Assembly: GCA_005502915.1 (NCBI GenBank)
Contig: SCMT01000019.1
Coordinates: 1-64,000, forward strand
Direction of reading: 5' to 3'
Length of the DNA stretch: 64,000 nt
DNA from: Lysobacteraceae bacterium 2PB
GTDB taxonomy: Bacteria; Pseudomonadota; Gammaproteobacteria; Xanthomonadales; Xanthomonadaceae
The position numbers were made by a program, and so were the translations under genes. Each line of letters starts with the position of its first letter. Position 1 is the first letter of the stretch. A model generated the notes under the pieces. The model did no database searches. It was not told where the DNA came from and saw only the letters and a list, made by a program, of their open reading frames with translations. Positions 44,849 to 52,160 of this stretch are shown piece after piece.

Positions 44849-47805
44849 GCGGCACCCTGTCCGCGCAGGTCCGCGCCGTAGCGCAGCGGCCGGTTCGAGG
44901 CGTCCTCGAACGACAGCGAGGTGAACTGCGGCGCGCTCATGCCGGTGGTGTCGGCCTTGCGGATCGCCACGCGCAGGTCGAACCACGCCGCCTGGCCGGT
45001 GACCGGATCGGCGTTGGCGTAATCGCCGCGCGGGGTGATGTCGGAAATCAGGTGGTTGAGCAGGAAACCCTTCTCGCCTTCCGGCGCGTCCTTCGACAGA
45101 CGCCACGCGCCGCGACGCTTGCCGATCGCGTTCCAGGTCCACACCGTGTCCGGCTGCACGTTGCCGGCGAACTTCGCCTGCACGGTGATCGTGCCGTGGT
45201 GCGAACTGACTTCGATCCAGTCCTCGTCGGCGATGCCGTGGCGCGCGCCGGTGTCCGGATGCAGATAGAGGTAATTGCGCGCGGCGATCTGCCGCAGCCA
45301 CGCGTTCTGCGACCCCCAGGCGTGGTACATGAACATCGGCCGCTGGGTCAGCGCCGACAGCGGGAAATCATCGCCGCTGGTCTGCGCGCCCTCGAAGGGC
45401 TCGTACCACATCGGCAGCGGATCGAAATAGGTCTCGACGCGTTCGCGATGCTCCGGCGGCGGCAGCTGCACGCCATGGCCGCGCGCGGCGAGGCGGAACT
45501 TCTGCATCGTTTCCGAATACAGCTGGAGCGGGATCGGATCGGTGGTGGCGATGAAGCCGAAGCGATGCGCCCACTGCAGGTAATCGCGGTTCGCCATCTT
45601 GTAGTAGCGCGCGGACTCGGGAATCGGCGCGTGCCAGAAACCGCCGTGCTCGATGTAGCGCTGCAGCTGGTCGGGATTGGGCGCGCCCTTGCCGTGTTCG
45701 TCGCCGTTGCGGCCACGCCAGCCGGCGAGCAGGCCCACGCCCGGCGCGCGTTCGTGGCGGACCATGTAATCGGCGTAGTCGCGATACAGCGGCGTGCCCA
45801 TCTCATCGACCATGCCAGGCAGGCCGAGGCGCGCGCCGAGGTCGAGCAGCACCGACTGGAAGCCGCGCACGTCGCGCGGCCGGCCCTCGTGATCGCGCTG
45901 CGTCGACGGATCGAACACCGGATGACGGATCGCATCGGACGCGCCGTCGGCGTCGGAGATCGGCCGATCGAGCAGGCTGATCGCGTCGTGGCGTTCGAGG
46001 TAGGTGGTGTCCGGCAGCACCAGGTCGGCGTAGGCGACCATTTCGCTGGCGTAGGCGTCGCTGTAGATGATGCGCGGAATGCGGTACGCGCCGGTCTCGT
46101 CGCGGTCGGTGAGCCAGTGCATGGTCTCGCGCGTGTTCATCGCCGAGTTCCAGCTCATGTTCGCCATGAACATCAGCAGGGTGTCGATGCGGTAGGGATC
46201 GCCGGCATGCGCGTTGCGGATGACGGTATGCAGCAGGCCATGCGCGGACAGCGGATACGACCACGAGTATGCATGGTCGATGCGCTTCGGCTGGCCGGCC
46301 TCGTCCACCACCAGGTCCTCGGGGCCATGCACGAAGCCCAGCGGCGCGGCGTCCAGCGCACCGTTGTCCTTGCGTGCCTTGCCGGGCCGGTTGGCCGGCG
46401 GCACCGGTTTCGGGAACGGCGGCTGGTAGCGGAAGCTGCCCGGCGCGTCGACCGCGCCCAGCAGCATCTGCAGCACGTGCAGCGCACGGCAGGTGTGGAA
46501 GCCGTTGCTGTGCGCGCTGATGCCGCGCATCGCATGCATCGACACCGGACGACCGACCATCGTGTCGTGTTCGCGACCCCAGGCGTCGGTCCAGCGCACC
46601 GGCAGTTCGAGCTTGCTCTCGAAGGCCGCCTGCGCGAGTTCGCGGGCGATGCGGCGGATGGTGTCGGCGGGGATGCCGCAGCGTTCGCTGACGGCATCGG
46701 GCGAGTACTGCGGATCGAGATAGCGTTCGGCAAGCAGCTGGAACGAGGGCACGGCGGTGCGGCCGTCGGGCAGGGTGACCTCGCCGACGATGCGCGGCTG
46801 GATGCCGATGGCGTTGGCTAGGGCAAGCGCACCATTGCCCCCACCCCAACCCTCCCCCGCACGCGGGGGAGGGGGCTCTTCTCCTTCCCCCGCAAGCGGG
46901 GGAAGGTCGGGATGGGGGCCGCTTTCTGCCGACGTGTCCCAGCACAGCGGCCGACCTTCCTCATCACGCGCGAACAGGCCATCATCCGCCGCGCCGGGAT
47001 CGCGGATCACCAGCCAGTGCGCGTTCGTGTAGCGGACGAGGTAATCGAAGTCGATGCGGTCGCTGTCGAGCAACTCATGGATCAGCGCGAACGCGAAGAG
47101 GCCGTCGGTGCCGGGGCGGATGCCGATCCATTCGTCGGCGATCGCGCCGTAGCCGGTGCGCACCGGATTCACCGCGACGATCTTCGCGCCGCGCGCCTTC
47201 AGCTTGCCGAGGCCGAGCTTGATCGGGTTGGAGTCGTGGTCCTCGGCGACGCCCCACATCATCAGGTAGCGGGTGTGTTCCCAGTCCGGCTCGCCGAATT
47301 CCCAGAAGCTGCCGCCGATGCTGTACAGGCCGCCGGCCGCCATGTTCACCGAGCAGAAACCGCCGTGCGCGGCGTAGTTCACGGTGCCGAACTGCTGCGC
47401 CCACCAGCCGGTGAGCGCCTGCGACTGGTCGCGGCCGGTGAAGAACGCCAGCTCGTCGGGATTGCGTTCGCGGATCGGCTTCAGCCAGGACGTCGCCAGC
47501 GCCAGCGCCTCGTCCCATTCGATCTCGCGGAATTCGCCGCTGCCGCGTTCGCCGGTGCGCAGCAGCGGCTTGCGCAGCCGCGCGGGCGAGTAGTGCTGCA
47601 TGATCCCGGCCGAACCCTTGGCGCAGAGCACGCCCTTGTTCACCGGATGCTCGGGGTTGCCCTGGATGTAGCGGATCTGCCCGTCCTTGATCCACACGCG
47701 GATGCCGCAGCGGCACGCGCACATGTAGCAGGTGGTGTGCTTGACCTCGTCGCCGGGCGAGGGCCACAGATCGAGGCGGGGGTCGTTCGTCGGGCGCGCG
47801 GACAT
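44845..47805 (-). CDS. soeA: Cytoplasmic molybdopterin oxidoreductase, SoeA-like sulfite dehydrogenase subunit
   Basis: A 986-residue catalytic subunit of the DMSO-reductase superfamily. The N-terminal [4Fe-4S] motif is CYMCACRCG with a fourth cysteine in GVLCAKG. Molybdopterin-binding blocks follow (SVNMAAGGLYS, MMWGVAEDHDSNP) and a C-terminal beta-barrel domain. There is no twin-arginine leader, which argues for a cytoplasmic enzyme such as SoeA rather than DmsA or PhsA. Residues about 296-323 (PHPDLPPLAGEG...) come from an inserted repeat. It heads an operon with the small membrane, SLC13, SoeB-like and SoeC-like genes. Sulfite as substrate is a best guess by context. Confidence 0.72.
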   Translation of the reverse strand: MSARPTNDPRLDLWPSPGDEVKHTTCYMCACRCGIRVWIKDGQIRYIQGNPEHPVNKGVLCAKGSAGIMQHYSPARLRKPLLRTGERGSGEFREIEWDEALALATSWLKPIRERNPDELAFFTGRDQSQALTGWWAQQFGTVNYAAHGGFCSVNMAAGGLYSIGGSFWEFGEPDWEHTRYLMMWGVAEDHDSNPIKLGLGKLKARGAKIVAVNPVRTGYGAIADEWIGIRPGTDGLFAFALIHELLDSDRIDFDYLVRYTNAHWLVIRDPGAADDGLFARDEEGRPLCWDTSAESGPHPDLPPLAGEGEEPPPPRAGEGWGGGNGALALANAIGIQPRIVGEVTLPDGRTAVPSFQLLAERYLDPQYSPDAVSERCGIPADTIRRIARELAQAAFESKLELPVRWTDAWGREHDTMVGRPVSMHAMRGISAHSNGFHTCRALHVLQMLLGAVDAPGSFRYQPPFPKPVPPANRPGKARKDNGALDAAPLGFVHGPEDLVVDEAGQPKRIDHAYSWSYPLSAHGLLHTVIRNAHAGDPYRIDTLLMFMANMSWNSAMNTRETMHWLTDRDETGAYRIPRIIYSDAYASEMVAYADLVLPDTTYLERHDAISLLDRPISDADGASDAIRHPVFDPSTQRDHEGRPRDVRGFQSVLLDLGARLGLPGMVDEMGTPLYRDYADYMVRHERAPGVGLLAGWRGRNGDEHGKGAPNPDQLQRYIEHGGFWHAPIPESARYYKMANRDYLQWAHRFGFIATTDPIPLQLYSETMQKFRLAARGHGVQLPPPEHRERVETYFDPLPMWYEPFEGAQTSGDDFPLSALTQRPMFMYHAWGSQNAWLRQIAARNYLYLHPDTGARHGIADEDWIEVSSHHGTITVQAKFAGNVQPDTVWTWNAIGKRRGAWRLSKDAPEGEKGFLLNHLISDITPRGDYANADPVTGQAAWFDLRVAIRKADTTGMSAPQFTSLSFEDASNRPLRYGADLRGQGAA
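46837..46918. repeat. Intergenic-type repeat inserted in frame inside the oxidoreductase gene
   Basis: Two G-rich palindromic pieces (CCTCCCCCGCACGCGGGGGA and CTTCCCCCGCAAGCGGGGGA) sit between CCCCACCCCAACC and GGTCGGGATGGGG. This is a repeat type usual between genes in Xanthomonadaceae. Here it is read through as Pro/Gly-rich protein (PDLPPLAGEGEE, PPPPRAGEGWGGG) without shifting the frame. Confidence 0.85.
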
Positions 47806-47858
47806 CCGGGCATTGTGCCTGCCGGGCGGGCCGGCAGGCGAGTCCGCCGAGGCGATGC

Positions 47859-48479
47859 TTACTTCGGCACGTCGATCCGGATCGAGGGATCGTTGAAGCG
47901 GGAATAGGTGATGGTGACCGTACTGCTGCGTCCGGCGGCCTTGCCGGTGGTCTCGATGCGGACCGGGTAGCCGTCGGCACCGACCCACATCAGGCTGCTG
48001 GTCGGCGTGCCGCCGCTGTTCTGGGTCATCCGGTACTTCTTCGCAGGCTTGCCGTTCACGACATCGGAGCCCAGCGCCTCGACCTGGGCCTTGTCGACCT
48101 CGCGCATCGCGCGGTCGGTCTCGCGCCACTGGGTCATCGTGCCCTTGGGCATCGGGATGCGCATCGAACGGCCGTCGATGTTCATGTACATGGTGTCGCC
48201 GATCACGATCTGGGTGCCCACGCCGGGCATCTGCATCCGGTAGCGGTTCGGGGCGACGAAGTCCATCTCGGTCCTCGGCACGCGCTTGTCGCTGTTCTCC
48301 ATGACCACGTGGTAGCTGCGCAGGGCGAGGAACTTCACGCTCACCGCCTTGAGGTCCTCCTTCGGGCCCGCCCAGGCGGTTCCGGCGGCGGCCACCAGCA
48401 GAATGGCGGCCAGCGCCGCGCCAGTCGCAGCCCGCAAGACTGGGATGCGACACACTATTCCTTTCCGGATCAACGACAT
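47859..48479 (-). CDS. Periplasmic LolA-fold-like protein
   Basis: A 206-residue exported protein with signal peptide ending TAWAG near residue 37. The body has alternating strands (EMDFVAPNRYRMQMPG, QIVIGDTMYMNIDGRSMRI, YPVRIETTG) as in LolA/LppX-type lipoprotein-sorting folds. It lies 53 bases upstream of soeA on the same strand and is divergent from a WYL regulator. It may be the first gene of the oxidoreductase transcript or independent. Cargo is unknown. Confidence 0.7.
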   Translation of the reverse strand: MSLIRKGIVCRIPVLRAATGAALAAILLVAAAGTAWAGPKEDLKAVSVKFLALRSYHVVMENSDKRVPRTEMDFVAPNRYRMQMPGVGTQIVIGDTMYMNIDGRSMRIPMPKGTMTQWRETDRAMREVDKAQVEALGSDVVNGKPAKKYRMTQNSGGTPTSSLMWVGADGYPVRIETTGKAAGRSSTVTITYSRFNDPSIRIDVPK

Positions 48480-48575
48480 GGGAGGCTCCTGCGACGGGAA
48501 GACGAAGACCCATGCTATAGCGGAAAATGGAGGCCGAACCGGCCATCACGCCACCTGCCAGCCGACTGGACATCA

Positions 48576-49544
48576 ATGGACCGTTACGAACGCATTCTGT
48601 CGCTTCACCGCATCCTCAAGAGCGCCCGCTACCCGGTGACCGTGAAGCGACTGCAGGACGAGCTGGAATGCTCGCGCGCGACCGCCTACCGCGACCTGGC
48701 CTTCCTCCGCGACGCGCTGATGGCGCCGATCGTGGGCGACGGCGAGGCCGGCTTCCGCTACGACGCCCAGGAGGGCGAACGCTTCGAGCTGCCCGGCCTG
48801 TGGCTGAACTCGGAAGAGCTGCACGCCCTGCTCGCGGCGCAGCAGCTGCTCAGCCGCACCGGCGGCGGCGTGCTGTCTTCGGCGCTCGCGCCGCTGCAGC
48901 AGCGCATCGAGAAACTGCTGGAGGAGCACGCCCCCGGCAAGCGCTGGCCGGTCGAGCGCGTGCGCGTGATCCCGCACCGCACCCGCACCATGGACGAGCA
49001 GGTGTTCCGGATCGTGTGTTCCGCCGTGCTGGAGCGCAGGCAGCTGAGCTTCGAATACCGCGCACGGTCCACCGACGAGAAGACCCGCCGCACCGTGTCG
49101 CCGCAGCGCGTGACCCACTATCGCGGCAACTGGTACCTCGACGCCTTCGACCACGAACGCGAGGCGCTGCGCAGCTTCTCGGTCGACCGCATCTCCACGC
49201 CGCGCATGCAGGACGGCGCCGCGCGCGACGTGCCCGACGAGGAGCTCAACGCCCACCTCGCCGGCAGCTACGGGATCTTCTCCGGCGCGCCGAAGGGCTG
49301 GGCGACGATCGTCTTCAACCAGAAGATCGCGCGCTGGGTCGCCGACGAGCACTGGCACTCGCAGCAGCAGGACCGCACCCTTCCCGACGGCCGTTTCGAA
49401 CGCAAGGTGCCGTACAGCGCCCCACGCGAACTGCTGATGGACATCCTGCACTACGGCCCCGACGCCGAGATCGTCGAACCCGCAGTGCTGCGCGAGCAGA
49501 TGAAGTCGATGCTGCAGCTGGCGGTGAGCAATTACGAGCGGTGA
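48576..49544 (+). CDS. WYL-domain transcriptional regulator (DeoR/PafC-like)
   Basis: A 322-residue regulator. An N-terminal HTH_11 winged helix (about residues 1-60; RYPVTVKRLQDELECSRATAYRDLAFLR) precedes a WYL domain (about 140-220; VSPQRVTHYRGNWYLDAFDHER) and a WCX-type C-terminal extension. WYL proteins bind nucleic acids or nucleotides and often regulate DNA-damage or defence genes. ATG 48576 is chosen. It is divergent from the LolA-like gene and convergent with an FAD-protein gene. Targets are unknown. Confidence 0.88.
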   Translation: MDRYERILSLHRILKSARYPVTVKRLQDELECSRATAYRDLAFLRDALMAPIVGDGEAGFRYDAQEGERFELPGLWLNSEELHALLAAQQLLSRTGGGVLSSALAPLQQRIEKLLEEHAPGKRWPVERVRVIPHRTRTMDEQVFRIVCSAVLERRQLSFEYRARSTDEKTRRTVSPQRVTHYRGNWYLDAFDHEREALRSFSVDRISTPRMQDGAARDVPDEELNAHLAGSYGIFSGAPKGWATIVFNQKIARWVADEHWHSQQQDRTLPDGRFERKVPYSAPRELLMDILHYGPDAEIVEPAVLREQMKSMLQLAVSNYER

Positions 49545-49565
49545 GGCCGGCAATCTTCCTGTGAA

Positions 49566-49599
49566 GCAGGACAGTTCCGTCTCACTGGAACTGTCCTGC
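49566..49599. terminator. Bidirectional hairpin between WYL and FAD genes
   Basis: GCAGGACAGTTCC and GGAACTGTCCTGC are perfect 13-base arms around an 8-base loop, 22 bases after the WYL stop and 30 bases after the convergent FAD-protein stop. It probably terminates both transcripts. Confidence 0.75.
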
Positions 49600-49628
49600 G
49601 CGCATATTAGAGGACAAGCAGAAAAGCA

Positions 49629-51170
49629 TCATCGCGGATGGGCAACGAAAGGCAACTGGACTTGTCCGATCGCCGTGCGCTCAGCGACCTGCTGCCTAGT
49701 GAGACCCACCATCTGTCTTCCGGGCAGGGTGGCCGGGTCCGGTCCGTAGCGCACTGCGATTCTGTCCAGAAACAGTTTCTTCGTACCGCCGGGATGATCC
49801 ACTTCCACCTCGTATCTTCCACGGCTGATTCCTACTCCACGGTCCCGGCCTTGTATGCGGGTTACCTTGGCAAGCTTTGCATAGCGGACATGACCGGCTA
49901 GCAGGCCATGCGACTCTTGGCTCCGTTCGATCAAATGCAACAGGAACCGGTTGAGCATATATGCCTTGGTGTAGTTCGATTCACGAAATGCGTGATAGAC
50001 GATGCCATGACCTTGTCTCAGCACGCCCAGGACAACGGGTGCAACGCCCGGTTTCGAGGCCACGCGATCCGCGATTTCGGCCACTCGCGCATCAAGATGC
50101 GCATCGACTTGGCTGCGATCGAAAGGCGGCCTACCCGGCGTCGCCTGCGCCACCTGCGTCCACATCGCGGCCGCACGCGCTTCCTGCTCGATCGAGACCA
50201 GTTCCATCTCGATTGCGGCAATCGCGTCATCGACGGCCTTGTTCCTGCGGATAACACCCATCGTGATCAAAGGGTGGTCGTATCCCGTCAGCGCGCGCAA
50301 GGCATCCTGCAGGGCGCCGTCACCCGCGCCGAATACCCCGATCTCATCGTCAGCCGACAAGGTAGTCCAGTCGTCGTTCTCCCAGAAATGAAAGCCTTGA
50401 GCAGGCAAATCGTTTGGAGAAAGCACATCAAGCCTTACGCGCTCCTCGCCAAACCCAGCACCGAGAATGACAGCATCGAAATCGACGATCGAAGATGCCG
50501 TCGTCGCTGCTGGCGATGCGGCCCAAGGCGTTCCGAACGTCGCCGCATCCAGCATCTTCCACGCCGCCTTCCATGGCACATGCCCGGCATATATCCCCAT
50601 GTGGCGTGCGAAGTCGGAAACGAAAGCGTGCACAGCTTTTCGATCGACTGACGAGAGCGACATGTGGATCTGAAAAGGAACCGCCAACCCAGCGATGGTT
50701 CCTTGCAGCGCACTGCGCGCACGCTTGGCAATATCATTCGCGTCCATCGGGTGATTGCCAAGCGCCGTGTTCCACAGTCCTTGCAAGATCGATCCGTCAG
50801 GCATCTGTGGCGTGGATGCGGGCGGATAGGCTTGGTCGAGAGCACCGTGCGCCGGCCATTCGTACATAAAGGGTCCGACAAAGCGCTGTGTCACGCCGTC
50901 CTGGACTGAAAACGGCTGCGGCTTGCCATCCACCACCACCACGCGCATGCCCGCTTCGGCACATGCCAAGGCTGCAGATACACCGGAGAAGCCCGCGCCG
51001 ATCACTAGCACCGTCGACGGCTTGTTCTTCAGTGCCGCCAAGTCCCGGGCGAGCAGCCGTCCCCTGACGACCTGGTCGCGGATACTGACGTGGCTCATCT
51101 CGCTGGACAGGTCGAAGACGAACGGCGCGCACTTGAATCCAAGCAGGGCGAGACTGTTGATGGTGCTCAT
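49629..51170 (-). CDS. FAD/NAD(P)-binding protein of unknown function
   Basis: A 513-residue protein with a dinucleotide-binding Rossmann motif, VLVIGAGFSGVSAALACAEA, ending in an acidic strand VVVVDG (about residues 53-82). A later IGVFGAGDGALQDALRAL may form a second nucleotide site, as in two-Rossmann flavoproteins. No cysteine redox motif or membrane segment is visible. It overlaps by 4 bases (ATGA) with a 143-residue partner upstream, and the pair is somewhat less G+C-rich than its surroundings. I do not recognise the family. The reaction is unknown. Confidence 0.7.
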   Translation of the reverse strand: MSTINSLALLGFKCAPFVFDLSSEMSHVSIRDQVVRGRLLARDLAALKNKPSTVLVIGAGFSGVSAALACAEAGMRVVVVDGKPQPFSVQDGVTQRFVGPFMYEWPAHGALDQAYPPASTPQMPDGSILQGLWNTALGNHPMDANDIAKRARSALQGTIAGLAVPFQIHMSLSSVDRKAVHAFVSDFARHMGIYAGHVPWKAAWKMLDAATFGTPWAASPAATTASSIVDFDAVILGAGFGEERVRLDVLSPNDLPAQGFHFWENDDWTTLSADDEIGVFGAGDGALQDALRALTGYDHPLITMGVIRRNKAVDDAIAAIEMELVSIEQEARAAAMWTQVAQATPGRPPFDRSQVDAHLDARVAEIADRVASKPGVAPVVLGVLRQGHGIVYHAFRESNYTKAYMLNRFLLHLIERSQESHGLLAGHVRYAKLAKVTRIQGRDRGVGISRGRYEVEVDHPGGTKKLFLDRIAVRYGPDPATLPGRQMVGLTRQQVAERTAIGQVQLPFVAHPR

Positions 51171-51598
51171 GTCTGCGGCTCCAGCGCCCGCGTCAGGGCC
51201 TCTTCGAACGCCTCGGGCGGATACGCGAATAGGATCGGGTGGGCAAGCACTTCGGCCATTCCCGAGCCACCTTCAGGCGGGTCGCCATCGGTCTCCGCAC
51301 GTGGCAGCTCCGGGGGCGGCGTGGCACCGGAGGGCGGCATGGCAATGCGATAAAGGGGTGAGTCGCGACCTTCCCCAACGACAAGCCATCCGAGTTCGAC
51401 GAGATCGTGGAGCAGCATCTCCACCAGAGGTTCCAGGCGCATGTCATACCACTGACGATTGGACGGGAATTGCCAGCGCTCACGCAGCAGACCAACCACC
51501 TGCTTCGGAGCGAGGCCTTCCCGCCCCTGCTCGCGAAACGTCTTCATGACGTGAAGCAACACGAATGCGCTCAGATCGCGCGGTGTTTCGAAGTCCAT
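51167..51598 (-). CDS. Small partner protein of the FAD gene, unknown function
   Basis: A 143-residue acidic soluble protein. The N-terminal half is predicted helical and may be a winged-helix-like fold (LSAFVLLHVMKTFREQGREG, PKQVVGLLRERWQFPSNRQW, LLHDLVELGWLVV). The rest is Pro/Gly/Glu-rich and ends LTRALEPQT. ATG 51598 follows GGAGG. The gene is translationally coupled to the FAD-protein gene, implying a shared function. No family recognised. Confidence 0.65.
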   Translation of the reverse strand: MDFETPRDLSAFVLLHVMKTFREQGREGLAPKQVVGLLRERWQFPSNRQWYDMRLEPLVEMLLHDLVELGWLVVGEGRDSPLYRIAMPPSGATPPPELPRAETDGDPPEGGSGMAEVLAHPILFAYPPEAFEEALTRALEPQT

Positions 51599-51746
51599 GG
51601 CAACCTCCCTGTGGTCCGGACGATCCGGAACGCGTCATCCCGGCCGATGTCGCCAGAGCTTATCGCCCGACCCCGGAACACGCCACGTCGCAGCCCCTGA
51701 GACCCGGCCCCGGAACACTGGCTCCGTCATCCACCGGAGCGTCGCC

Positions 51747-52058
51747 ATGTCCCTCGTCATGCCCGCCACTGCCCATGACCAACCGTCCCTGATCGAACAG
51801 AGCCTGCTCGGCGCGGTCGCGCTGGGCCTGGTGGCGATGCTGTCGCTGCCGGCGGCGCGCAGCACCAGCGAATCCCTGGGCTGGCTGCCGTTCTGGCTGC
51901 TGGCGCTGCCGCTGTCGGCTTGGGCCGTGGCGCGCCTGCTGCGCTGGCGCGATCAGCGCGCGGTCGCGGCGATGCGGCGGCCGATGGCGAGCGTACATGT
52001 CCTGCACGACGTACGCCCGCGTACCGTCGCCATGCGGACCCTGCCGCGCGCGGCCTGA
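51747..52058 (+). CDS. Small membrane protein, function unknown
   Basis: A 103-residue protein with two hydrophobic segments (residues about 17-36, SLLGAVALGLVAMLSLPAA, and 45-64, WLPFWLLALPLSAWAVARLL) followed by an Arg-rich tail. ATG 51747 follows GGAGCG. Between 51599 and 51746 two copies of a CCCCGGAACAC motif lie about 40 bases apart and nothing else is recognised. Confidence 0.6.
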   Translation: MSLVMPATAHDQPSLIEQSLLGAVALGLVAMLSLPAARSTSESLGWLPFWLLALPLSAWAVARLLRWRDQRAVAAMRRPMASVHVLHDVRPRTVAMRTLPRAA

Positions 52059-52160
52059 GCCGCGCGGCGCGCAGGCGGGCGTGACCTCCGGCAGCGGCCC
52101 GGGGGCGCGGGCTTGTGCTAGCGTGACGGCCCCTGCCGTCCCTGATCACCGGTACCCCGC

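Noticed and set aside
46837..46918. Repeat in soeA as a frameshift or pseudogene signal
   Set aside because: The frame is continuous across the repeat and conserved oxidoreductase sequence resumes on the other side, so the gene is not broken by it.
44845..47805. Periplasmic DMSO, thiosulfate or arsenate reductase
   Set aside because: There is no twin-arginine signal at the start MSARPTNDPRLDLW, which those enzymes need. A formate dehydrogenase is also unlikely, as no Cys or selenocysteine-type site stands out.
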